Source of the DNA: Chryseobacterium sp. 3008163
GTDB lineage: Bacteria > Bacteroidota > Bacteroidia > Flavobacteriales > Weeksellaceae
Length of the DNA: 64,000 bases
Reading direction: 5' to 3'
Assembly: GCF_003669035.1 (NCBI RefSeq)
Contig: NZ_CP033070.1
Location: 1,984,001-2,048,000 of the forward strand
The position numbers and the translations under genes are program-made. Positions 16,231 through 23,516 of this stretch are shown here, one piece after another. A model generated the notes under the pieces. That model worked only from the letters and a program-made list of their open reading frames with translations. It was not told where the DNA came from and made no database searches. How positions within the stretch are numbered: position 1 is the stretch's first letter; each line of letters opens with the position of its first letter.

Positions 16231-17436
16231 ATGGAAAATATATCTACAAAAACAATTGACACCACAAAAATTGTTTACCCTATCCTATTCATGATTAGTT
16301 TTTCTCATTTTCTAAATGATCTAATTCAATCTACCATTCCTTCATTATATCCCATTTTAAAAGGAGAATTCAGTTTATCTTTTGCCCAGATTGGAATTAT
16401 CACCTTGGTATTTCAACTCACCGCCTCAATTTTACAACCTTTTGTAGGAATTTACACTGACAAAAAACCTAACCCAAGATCTTTAGCCATCGGCATGGGA
16501 TTATCAATGGCCGGATTACTTTTGTTGGCTGCTGCTCATCAGTATTATGTCATTCTAATTTCGGTTGCATTAATCGGAATGGGCTCTTCTATTTTTCATC
16601 CTGAAGCTTCAAGGGTAGCACAATTAGCATCTGGCGGACAAAAAGGATTGGCTCAATCTATATTTCAGGTAGGCGGAAATTCGGGAAGTGCGATTGGACC
16701 TTTGTTGGTTGCGTTGATTATTCTTCCTTTAGGACAAGGTTATGTAGGATTGTTTGCCATCGCAGCATTTATCGGAATCATCGTACTGTGGAGAATCGGA
16801 AACTGGTACGCTGAAAGATTATCATTGAAAAAATCATCAAAACATCCAAATGACATCATTGAAATACAGCTTTCCCGTAAAAAAGTTCTGTTTTCAGTGA
16901 CTATTTTATTGGCTTTGGTATTTTCAAAATACATTTATCTGGCTTCAATGACCAATTATTTTACTTTTTTCTTGATAGACAAATTTCACATTTCGGTACA
17001 AGATTCTCAGTTATTTTTATTCATGTTTTTATCTGCAGTTGCTGTCGGAACCATTTTAGGAGGGAAATTAGGTGATAAATACGGCAGGAAAAAAATCATC
17101 TGGATTTCTATTTTAGGAGCGGCACCCTTCACACTTTGTCTTCCCTATCTTTCACTATTCTGGACAATTGCATTTGCAGTTATCATAGGATTAATCATCG
17201 CTTCCGCATTTTCTGCAATATTAGTCTATGCCACAGATTTGATGCCCAATAAAATCGGATTGGTTGCAGGATTATTCTTCGGATTTATGTTTGGAATGGG
17301 CGGAATAGGTTCTGCCGTTTTAGGAGCAGTCGCAGATGACACCAGCATAGAATATGTTTTCAAAATCTGCGCATTCTTACCTTTGATGGGAATTATTACC
17401 GCATTTCTGCCCAATATAAAAGGGAATAAAAAATAG
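16231..17436 (+). CDS. MFS transporter, fosmidomycin-resistance (Fsr) type
   Basis: This is a 12-helix major facilitator of 401 residues from the chosen start (MENISTKTIDTTK); an ATG at 16210 would add seven residues. The opening (SHFLNDLIQSTIPSLYPILK) and the helix 4-5 stretch (GMGSSIFHPEASRVA, FQVGGNSGSAIGPL) are typical of the Fsr group, whose E. coli member exports fosmidomycin. The loop between helices 8 and 9 carries GGKLGDKYGRKK, the MFS motif. The gene is paired with the GntR-family regulator and a shared operator. I infer an inducible exporter; its substrate may well be a metabolite and not an antibiotic. Confidence 0.9.
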   Translation: MENISTKTIDTTKIVYPILFMISFSHFLNDLIQSTIPSLYPILKGEFSLSFAQIGIITLVFQLTASILQPFVGIYTDKKPNPRSLAIGMGLSMAGLLLLAAAHQYYVILISVALIGMGSSIFHPEASRVAQLASGGQKGLAQSIFQVGGNSGSAIGPLLVALIILPLGQGYVGLFAIAAFIGIIVLWRIGNWYAERLSLKKSSKHPNDIIEIQLSRKKVLFSVTILLALVFSKYIYLASMTNYFTFFLIDKFHISVQDSQLFLFMFLSAVAVGTILGGKLGDKYGRKKIIWISILGAAPFTLCLPYLSLFWTIAFAVIIGLIIASAFSAILVYATDLMPNKIGLVAGLFFGFMFGMGGIGSAVLGAVADDTSIEYVFKICAFLPLMGIITAFLPNIKGNKK

Positions 17437-17464
17437 TCCTCAACGCTGTGGATGAGGACTATTA
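17432..17464 (+). terminator. Hairpin overlapping the end of the MFS gene
   Basis: AATAGTCCTCA pairs with TGAGGACTATT around a ten-base loop, starting at the stop codon. A T run is lacking, so termination may be weak or the stem may protect the 3' end. Confidence 0.6.
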
Positions 17465-17470
17465 CAATAG

Positions 17471-17526
17471 TAGAATTTTAGGTTTAAGAAAGAATTACGA
17501 CAATTGCTTTTTTACCTAAAATTCTA
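17471..17526. repeat. 13-bp inverted repeat between convergent genes
   Basis: TAGAATTTTAGGT (17471-17483) and ACCTAAAATTCTA (17514-17526) are perfect arms around a 30-base spacer. It lies between the MFS gene and the convergent barrel gene and could end transcripts from both sides, or be a small mobile element remnant. Confidence 0.6.
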
Positions 17527-17539
17527 TTTTCTATTTATT

Positions 17540-18484
17540 TTAAATACCAAAATTGAGAAAAACACTGAATCTTGATTTCGCTTCAATATCTCCTCCTGCC
17601 AAATTGGTGTAAGTCGGAAGCATGACTTCTGTTCCCAGACTGAACTTTTTATAAGAAGCTTCAAAACCTAACTTCCCGTACAAAGCACTTCCGGCAGTTT
17701 TCGGAAGTACTTCTTTATATTGGAGGTTTCGGTCATAGACTTCACCCTGAAAACCAAATTTTGCAGAAAGAATACTTTTCTCACTTCCAAAGATTTGATA
17801 AAATCCTGTGGCTAAATAATTCCACTGATTCCCAAACTGATAATTTTTTTTGTTTTTAGTTTTAATGGTATAATCGGTATTGAGAAGTAAGGCAAATTTA
17901 TTTTTTTGAAATCTGTAATTTAAAACTGCCTGATAATCCCAACTTCCGGTTCCCAACTGAAAACTAGGATTGACTCCGGAAATTCCTTTTTCATCAAACT
18001 TTCCGAGCGGAACTTTTACTCCGACTCCACCATTCAGTTGATGAATATTGTCTTTTGAACTAATCAATTGATAAATTCCCATCAAATTAAAATCTCCGAT
18101 TCCGTTGATATTGATATCGCCCTGCAAAGTTTTCTTTTCATGAAAATAAAACGGCAGACTTCCGTAAATACTCAATTTTTGAGTCAAGGGAATTTTTGCC
18201 CAAAGCTGAATGGTATTGAAATATTGATCCTGCGTTAAATCATTGATAAACAAATTCTCTTTGGCTTTATAATGCTGAGCAAAATATTTAATTCCGATAA
18301 ACTGAGGATTCAAAAGAGATTCAAAACCTGAAGATCCATTTCCTGCCGCACAACCGCAGGCATCGCATTCGTTGAATAAAATCTCATCTTGAAAATTATT
18401 TGAAATGTATAAACTGTCATTCACTGTTTTTGCCTGAAAACTGTTCAAAGAAATCAGACTTATGATAAAAATTATTTTCTTCAT
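17540..18484 (-). CDS. Outer-membrane beta-barrel protein of the MbnP/MbnH operon
   Basis: The 314-residue protein has a signal peptide (ending FQAKTV or nearby), then a short Cys motif, CDACGCAAGN (about residues 41-50), and then a series of amphipathic strands ending FSVFLNFGI with a terminal aromatic two residues from the end, as in outer-membrane barrels. It starts 9 nt after the MbnH-like gene, so the two are cotranscribed. The Cys-x2-Cys-x-Cys motif could bind a metal. I infer a role in passing or sensing copper across the outer membrane; no known family name fits with certainty. Confidence 0.7.
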   Translation of the reverse strand: MKKIIFIISLISLNSFQAKTVNDSLYISNNFQDEILFNECDACGCAAGNGSSGFESLLNPQFIGIKYFAQHYKAKENLFINDLTQDQYFNTIQLWAKIPLTQKLSIYGSLPFYFHEKKTLQGDININGIGDFNLMGIYQLISSKDNIHQLNGGVGVKVPLGKFDEKGISGVNPSFQLGTGSWDYQAVLNYRFQKNKFALLLNTDYTIKTKNKKNYQFGNQWNYLATGFYQIFGSEKSILSAKFGFQGEVYDRNLQYKEVLPKTAGSALYGKLGFEASYKKFSLGTEVMLPTYTNLAGGDIEAKSRFSVFLNFGI

Positions 18485-18493
18485 TTCTATAAA

Positions 18494-19540
18494 TTATTCA
18501 GCGAATTTTGGATTAGAAATAAAATTTTTGTCAGATAGCGTTTTCAGAAAAGAAATAATGAATTGTTTTTCCTGAGCATTCATCGCAATTCCAATATGAT
18601 TGTTCTGTTTCAGTTGCGTGTCGAGATTAGGATGATCTTCAACACTATCAGAATAAAAATTAAGTACAGCTTCCAAAGTGTAAAATCTTCCGTCATGCAT
18701 GTAAGGTGCTGTGTATTCAACATTCCTTAAACTTGGAACTCTGAATTTCATCCAGTCATTTTGATCCAACGTCACACGATGTCGTCCTGCATCTTTAAAT
18801 TGGGTATTGTAATACATTCCGGTGTTCCTGAAGCTTTCATCGGTAAACAATTCTCCACCGTGACAAGAAGCGCATTTTTGCTGAAACAAAGCCATTCCCT
18901 GAGATTCTTCAGAAGATAAATTTACTTTCCCCTGTTTAAACCGATCATATTTGGAATCTGCCGAAATCAAAGTGGCCATAAACTGCGACAATGCTTTCAA
19001 CACTCTTTCTCCGGTAATACTTTCGTCTCCGTAAGCCTGCTTAAATAATTTTTTATAAACATCCTCTTTACTGAGTTTGGTAATCACTTCAGGCATCGAA
19101 CTATCCATTTCGTTTGCATCGGTGATCGGAATAATCGGCTGTTGGTTTAAATTATGAATCACTCCGTCCCACATATACCGTTTCAGAAAAGCCATGTTTT
19201 GAATGGCCGGCGCATTTCTGATTCCTATTCTGTCGTCAATTCCATGACTTACCGTGTGACCATGATGGGTAAATGCATGTTCGTGAATGTGACAGAAACC
19301 GCAGGAAATGGTATTATTTCTTGAAAGTCTGCCTTCATAAAATAATTTTCTGCCCAACTCTACTCCATTTTTTGTGATTGGATTTTCATCTTTATCAAAG
19401 GTCATTTCTGGAAAGTAAGATGGAAACTGAAGATTCACCGCTTCATCTTTATCTAAAGGCTGAATTACCTCATCAGAACACGAAATAAAATTTAGAAAAG
19501 CGACAATTAATAATCCTGTTTTTAAAATAAGTTTAGTCAT
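18494..19540 (-). CDS. MbnH-like dihaem cytochrome c peroxidase family lipoprotein
   Basis: The 348-residue protein has a lipoprotein signal with Cys21 (FISC). Two c-type haem sites are present: C80-x2-C83-H84 (CGFCH) and C223-x2-C226-H227 (CASCH). The spacing and the length match the CcpA/MauG superfamily. The MbnH branch works with MbnP: it oxidises a Trp of MbnP to kynurenine, creating a copper site. The gene overlaps the MbnP-like gene by 8 nt, which supports that pairing. Conventional H2O2 detoxification is the alternative. Cytochrome maturation and export place it in the periplasm. Confidence 0.88.
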   Translation of the reverse strand: MTKLILKTGLLIVAFLNFISCSDEVIQPLDKDEAVNLQFPSYFPEMTFDKDENPITKNGVELGRKLFYEGRLSRNNTISCGFCHIHEHAFTHHGHTVSHGIDDRIGIRNAPAIQNMAFLKRYMWDGVIHNLNQQPIIPITDANEMDSSMPEVITKLSKEDVYKKLFKQAYGDESITGERVLKALSQFMATLISADSKYDRFKQGKVNLSSEESQGMALFQQKCASCHGGELFTDESFRNTGMYYNTQFKDAGRHRVTLDQNDWMKFRVPSLRNVEYTAPYMHDGRFYTLEAVLNFYSDSVEDHPNLDTQLKQNNHIGIAMNAQEKQFIISFLKTLSDKNFISNPKFAE

Positions 19541-20360
19541 TGTGAACGTGATCTACTTTAAACATTTTCGTTAAATTATTCGTCACATTTACCAAATGCT
19601 GATTGGAGCCCATCGCCATATCATTAGCTGTAGAAAGGCTTAAAGCAGTTTCTCCACTTAAGTATTGGTTGAAATCTGCCAAAATATGAATCGAAGGTTT
19701 TACTGTTGTCGAGACTCTCGCGGTTGTTGGAAGATCCAAAGTGACTTCACGATACAAATCTGGAGTATTATTGGCGGCTACATTTCCCATGTTTCCGGTG
19801 TGATTCATAAATTCTGTGCTGGCAGAACTCGTTCCGTATTTTCCTTCGAGTTTTACGAAAATATATCCGGCAGCCCAAGACCAGGTCAGACTTTCTTTTT
19901 TGGCTTTTTCCCAGAATTCTGCTTGTCCGTTTTGTCCCAGCAAATAAGCATTTTGACTGATCCCTAATCCGAATTTTATTTTCTTGTAATTGTTTTTCGG
20001 AATTTCATCTAAGTCTACATAAATAATTCCGGCAACGGCTTTCTCTTGATTGATGATAAAAGCACCTTTGTCGGGATTATTTTCGTTGTATTTGAATTCA
20101 TTTCCGTTTTCGTCGATCAAACTGATGTTGCTGATAACATATTTTAAGGTTGAAAACTGATGTTTTTGTGCGCTGGAAGACGTTTGAGTAGTTTGATTAA
20201 GAACAATATTTCCGAGATTATTGAATCCGTTTTCAAATTTAAGTTGGAGTTTTCCTTTTGCTTCCGGTGATGAATCTTCTTCATCATTGTTACGACATGA
20301 TGTAAAGGTTAAAAAAGTAAAGGCAATAAAGAATAATGATAAAAATTTATTGATGTTCAT
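19533..20360 (-). CDS. MbnP-like copper-binding lipoprotein
   Basis: The 275-residue lipoprotein has Cys22 as lipidation site (TFTSC). The MbnP-domain features are there: an early KYVISNISLIDENGNE strand pair, the tryptophan-rich core SLTWSWAAGYIFVKLEG (W160, W162), and a His-rich end (MGSNQHLVNV, VDHVHND). In characterised MbnP proteins a Trp is turned into kynurenine by MbnH and contributes to a Cu(I) site. The MbnH-like partner follows with an 8-nt overlap and a barrel comes third. Methanobactin synthesis genes are absent, so the role here would be copper capture or storage without that chelator (inference). Confidence 0.88.
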   Translation of the reverse strand: MNINKFLSLFFIAFTFLTFTSCRNNDEEDSSPEAKGKLQLKFENGFNNLGNIVLNQTTQTSSSAQKHQFSTLKYVISNISLIDENGNEFKYNENNPDKGAFIINQEKAVAGIIYVDLDEIPKNNYKKIKFGLGISQNAYLLGQNGQAEFWEKAKKESLTWSWAAGYIFVKLEGKYGTSSASTEFMNHTGNMGNVAANNTPDLYREVTLDLPTTARVSTTVKPSIHILADFNQYLSGETALSLSTANDMAMGSNQHLVNVTNNLTKMFKVDHVHND

Positions 20361-20389
20361 TGTTGATTTTTTAGTTGAAACGTTGTTTT

Positions 20390-20530
20390 ATGCTGTATCC
20401 CGCGATAGGGATGGTAGCGGTTATCCTTTTTGTCTTTTCTGAATCATTGTTTTATAGACTCACTTGGCAAGACAAAAAGATATGAGCGGACAGCCCGACC
20501 CGAGCGGCTGGAAAAGCCAGGGAAAGAGAA
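20390..20530. repeat. Structured intergenic repeat, likely dispersed element
   Basis: It contains perfect 11-bp arms CTTTTTGTCTT (20426-20436) and AAGACAAAAAG (20469-20479), flanked by AGCGG and ATCCCGCGATAGGGAT-like symmetry, and a GC-richer stretch GCCCGACCCGAGCGGC not seen in neighbouring DNA. There is no reading frame. The style matches intergenic repeats common in flavobacterial genomes, but only one copy is in this window. Confidence 0.55.
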
Positions 20531-20554
20531 TCGTCCAAAAATTGATATGTACAA

Positions 20555-20923
20555 CTAAAAAATCGGTGGTCTGAAAATGTTTTTCAGAAAGAGGAATGTG
20601 TAACCTGTTTGGTAAGTGAAATTCAGGTTTGGGAATGAGAAATTGTTCCCGATTGAGGTTTTAAAAATCTCTGTAGGAATGTAAAAATCCAGTATTTTCT
20701 GAACGGAATTTTTCCCTTTGGAAAGTGGTAAAGAATCGGTATCGTTTGTTTTTGATAATTCTTTGGCCAGGTAACATTTTCCGTTACAATGAAGGTCAAC
20801 ATTTTTCTTGTTGACGCAGAGTTCTTCGCTAATGTATTGATAATTTACAGCATACTCCACCAACGGAATCAGAGGCCTGAATACCGTAAAAAAGGTGAGG
20901 AATATGCTGCAAATTAAATTCAA
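20555..20923 (-). CDS. Small exported CxGKC protein, copy 1
   Basis: The 122-residue protein begins with a hydrophobic segment (ICSIFLTFFTVFRPLIPLVEY), followed by NYQYISEELCVNK and HCNGKCYLAKEL, and ends IFRPPIF. It shares this plan with the 120-residue protein at 22867-23229: PLVxYAVNYxYI, LCxN, CxGKC, KEL and an F-x-PP ending. The function is unknown. Its start lies 4 nt after the superoxide dismutase stop. The invariant Cys residues and the metal-gene context suggest a periplasmic metal or redox role, as inference. Confidence 0.7.
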   Translation of the reverse strand: MNLICSIFLTFFTVFRPLIPLVEYAVNYQYISEELCVNKKNVDLHCNGKCYLAKELSKTNDTDSLPLSKGKNSVQKILDFYIPTEIFKTSIGNNFSFPNLNFTYQTGYTFLFLKNIFRPPIF

Positions 20924-20927
20924 AAGA

Positions 20928-21602
20928 TTATTTTTTGCTTAACGCTTCGTCATATCTTCTGCTGATTTCTTTCCAATTGGTAACGTTCCAAATGGCAGTT
21001 AAGTAATCCGCTCTTTTGTTCTGATATTTCAGATAGTAAGCGTGCTCCCAAACGTCGATTCCGAAGATTGGAGTTCCTTTTTCTTCCACCACATCCATCA
21101 AAGGATTGTCCTGATTTGGTGTTGAGGAAACAAATAATTTCCCGCTTTTATCTACAGAAAGCCAAGCCCAGCCAGAACCAAAACGGTCTGCTCCTGCTTT
21201 AGCCATTTTTTCTTTAAAGGCGTCCATGCTTCCGAAAGCATCCGTGATTGCTTTTGTTAATTTCACAGAAGGCTTTGTGTCTTTTTGTGGAGTCAAAACC
21301 GTCCAGAATAGCTCATGGTTGTAATGTCCGCCAGCATTATTTCTTACCGCCATTGGCAAAGTTCCCGCCTTTGAAAGAATCTCAAACAACGTTTGTTTTT
21401 CCTGTGGAGTTCCGGCAATTGCTTTATTCAAATTCGCAACGTACGCTGCAGCGTGTTTTGAATAATGAATTTCCATGGTTTGTGCATCAATATTACCTTC
21501 CAACGCATTGTAAGCGTATGGTAAAGGCGTTTGTTTGAACTGTGCAAACGCAAACTGCGCCGCAAATACTGCAGTGAATGCAGCTACTTTAAAAATCTTC
21601 AT
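20928..21602 (-). CDS. Exported superoxide dismutase (Mn/Fe type)
   Basis: This 224-residue SOD has a clear signal peptide (ends FAFAQ). The metal ligands are H46 (IHYSKH), H96 ([10 protein letters not shown]), D183 and H187 (DVWEHAYY). The NQD at 163-165 carries the Gln characteristic of Mn-specific or cambialistic enzymes, where Fe enzymes have another arrangement. It would remove superoxide in the periplasm. Neighbours are SCO1 upstream and a CxGKC protein downstream, fitting a redox and copper stress set. Confidence 0.95.
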   Translation of the reverse strand: MKIFKVAAFTAVFAAQFAFAQFKQTPLPYAYNALEGNIDAQTMEIHYSKHAAAYVANLNKAIAGTPQEKQTLFEILSKAGTLPMAVRNNAGGHYNHELFWTVLTPQKDTKPSVKLTKAITDAFGSMDAFKEKMAKAGADRFGSGWAWLSVDKSGKLFVSSTPNQDNPLMDVVEEKGTPIFGIDVWEHAYYLKYQNKRADYLTAIWNVTNWKEISRRYDEALSKK

Positions 21603-21710
21603 AATGTTTTGTATGTAAGGTTAAACTTTTATTTTTTTTTGGATGATGGGTGATGGAAGTCTTTTTCGGTGTGATCATAACTTCCCACATCTAGCTTCAA
21701 ACTTTCGGCC

Positions 21711-22394
21711 TTATTTCAGTAATTTCTTAATATCCTCAATTAAAATTTCTCGGTCTGGATGAAACTTGCCTGTCAATTTAGGGATTTTTCCTTCGGCATC
21801 TTCATAATTTAATCCTGAATAATAAAGAATCGGCATATTTTCTTTATTGTATCGACATCTGATGTTTCCATCTTGGTCGACTAAGGCAATCATTCCGCTG
21901 TGATTGAGGTTTTCGCTTTCGTCTTCTTTATCGCCAACATAAATATCAAACTGATCTGCCAGATTTCCGATATAGGCTCGGTCACCAGTCAAAAAATGCC
22001 AGTTCGGAGATTTTACGCCTATTCTTCGAGCATGACTTTTCAAAAGCTCAGGAGTATCATTTTCAGGATCAATACTGATAGAAATAATTCCAAAATCAGG
22101 ATTGTTAATCTCATCTTCAATCGCTCTCATGTTGGAATTCATCACCGGACAAATCGTTGGACATTTGCTGAAGAAAAATTCAACCAAATAAACTTTCCCC
22201 AACATATCTTTATTTGTCACTTTTTTATTGTTCTGATCAGTCAGTTCAAAATCCGGAACTTTCATCACCATATAAAGATTGCTTTTAAAATAACTCATCC
22301 CAAATCCTATTCCTAAAAACAGTAAGGCAATGATTGCAATCGGAATGATAATCTTCTTTTTTGCACTACTATCGGCCTTTTTATTTTTGGACAT
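21711..22394 (-). CDS. SCO1/SenC-family copper chaperone, membrane-anchored
   Basis: From the ATG at 22394 (MSKNKKADSS) the protein has 227 residues; an ATG at 22421 would give nine more and overlap the YHS gene further. There is one N-terminal helix (IIIPIAIIALLFLGIGFGMS) and then a thioredoxin-like domain with C78-x3-C82 (KCPTICP) and H165 (LNHSGMI), the three copper ligands of SCO proteins. It delivers copper or reducing power to the CuA site of cytochrome oxidase. It overlaps the YHS gene by 14 nt. Confidence 0.92.
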   Translation of the reverse strand: MSKNKKADSSAKKKIIIPIAIIALLFLGIGFGMSYFKSNLYMVMKVPDFELTDQNNKKVTNKDMLGKVYLVEFFFSKCPTICPVMNSNMRAIEDEINNPDFGIISISIDPENDTPELLKSHARRIGVKSPNWHFLTGDRAYIGNLADQFDIYVGDKEDESENLNHSGMIALVDQDGNIRCRYNKENMPILYYSGLNYEDAEGKIPKLTGKFHPDREILIEDIKKLLK

Positions 22395-22656
22395 ACTTCT
22401 CAGGATTTTTCTTAAACTCATCCTTACAATAGCTACTGCAAAAACCGTACGTTTTATTTTTGTAGACCGCAGTATCTTTCATATCGCTTTCGGTAGGCAT
22501 ATCACAAATCGGGTCTACAGCGTTTGCAAACTTCACTTTTTGGGCAGTCGTTTTTGTAGCAGTATTTTTCTTTTTATGCTTTACTTTCGGGGTTTCCTGC
22601 GCACAGGCTAATAATGAAACAGACAAAAATGCCGTTAATAAAATCTTTGATTTCAT
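22381..22656 (-). CDS. YHS-domain lipoprotein
   Basis: The 91-residue protein has a lipobox (LLAC, Cys18), a Lys/Thr linker and a YHS domain with Cys51 (VDPICDMP), Cys73 and Cys77 (FCSSYCKDEF). YHS domains occur in metal-binding proteins and heavy-metal ATPases. It precedes SCO1 with overlapping frames. A periplasm-facing metal-holding role is likely but unproven. Confidence 0.9.
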   Translation of the reverse strand: MKSKILLTAFLSVSLLACAQETPKVKHKKKNTATKTTAQKVKFANAVDPICDMPTESDMKDTAVYKNKTYGFCSSYCKDEFKKNPEKYVQK

Positions 22657-22742
22657 TTTATTTAAATTGAAATTAATAATTGAGATGAATAAAATTAAGT
22701 GGATTTTTAAACTAAAATTAATGTTGATTGGCCGAAATTTGA

Positions 22743-22780
22743 ACCATTAAGAGGTTTAAACGGTTAAGGTTTTTTAAGGA
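22743..22780. repeat. AT-rich repeat related to the 5.57-kb element
   Basis: AACCATTAAG (22743-22752) followed by GGTTAAGG and TTTTTTAAGGA echoes the arms and interior of the element at 5568-5710. The rest of the gap upstream of the YHS gene (to 22866) shows no gene. Confidence 0.45.
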
Positions 22781-22866
22781 ATCAAAGAGATTTAATTAAA
22801 AGTACAATTTAAGCTACTTCAAATTTCACCAAAGACAAACAACTAAGAATTTAGTTTAAATAAAGC

Positions 22867-23229
22867 TTATGATAAAGGAGGATGGAATATTCTGAAGAAA
22901 TATTCTGAAGTATGAGAATCAATGTAATCAGAATTAAGATTTTTTAATTGAATCTCCGATGGTGATTGTTCTGAAAAAGAAAGAATTTCATTGTATAAAA
23001 AAACATCTAATCCCGAAATTTTTACATTCTGACCGTTATTAGATTGCTTTTCTGTTTTTGCCAATTCTTTTTTGACGAAACATTTTCCTTTACAGTCAGA
23101 CTCAATTATTTTTCTGTTCTCACAAAGATTTTTCGCGATGTAATCATAATTGACAGCATAATTGACCAATGGCAAAACCGGACGGATTGCAATAGTAAAA
23201 ATGATGAAAAAGGATAAGAGAAACTTCAA
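22867..23229 (-). CDS. Small exported CxGKC protein, copy 2
   Basis: The 120-residue paralogue of the protein at 20555-20923 has hydrophobic N-terminus ILSFFIIFTIAIRP-like, PLVNYAVNYDYI, LCENRK, DCKGKCFVKKEL and a C-terminal IFHPPLS. The two share about the same spacing of Cys residues, though the middle third has diverged. It lies downstream of the P1B ATPase but separated by a repeat-rich gap of 287 nt. Function unknown. Confidence 0.7.
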   Translation of the reverse strand: MKFLLSFFIIFTIAIRPVLPLVNYAVNYDYIAKNLCENRKIIESDCKGKCFVKKELAKTEKQSNNGQNVKISGLDVFLYNEILSFSEQSPSEIQLKNLNSDYIDSHTSEYFFRIFHPPLS

Positions 23230-23324
23230 GTATCAAATCTTTAGTACAAATATAGTGTAGAAAATTGAGTTGAGTGGTCTTTTATGATGAAAGTCAGTTT
23301 TGAATTGGAGCGGGATGTTTTTTT

Positions 23325-23361
23325 AGTTCCCGCAGATTACACGGATTTGCACAGATATTTG
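23325..23361. repeat. Dispersed CAGATT repeat, copy 1
   Basis: AGTTCCCGCAGATTACACGG and the following ATTTGCACAGATATTTG resemble the stretch at 37533-37569. Such CGCAGATTACACAGAT repeats are common between flavobacterial genes. Confidence 0.5.
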
Positions 23362-23388
23362 AAAATATATTATGAAAATATTTAAGTT

Positions 23389-23439
23389 TTGGCTAAAGCC
23401 AATCATATTGGAAATTTAGAAGGCGGGCTAAAGCCCGCC
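23389..23439. repeat. Twin hairpins with GGCTAAAGCC cores
   Basis: TTGGCT-AA-AGCCAA (23389-23402) and GGCGGGCT-AA-AGCCCGCC (23422-23439) are perfect stems sharing the core GGCTAAAGCC. The GC content is far above the surroundings. It resembles a REP-like dispersed element; no T run follows. Confidence 0.65.
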
Positions 23440-23516
23440 CCTATTGATAAAAATGCATACAAAGATTTATAGTTTATTTGTAAACTTCCATCTCCCAGCT
23501 TCAGTCTTCTAGCTCA

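Noticed and set aside
21900..22316. 138-codon plus-strand frame opposite the SCO1 gene
   Set aside because: Antisense shadow of a gene with intact copper motifs.
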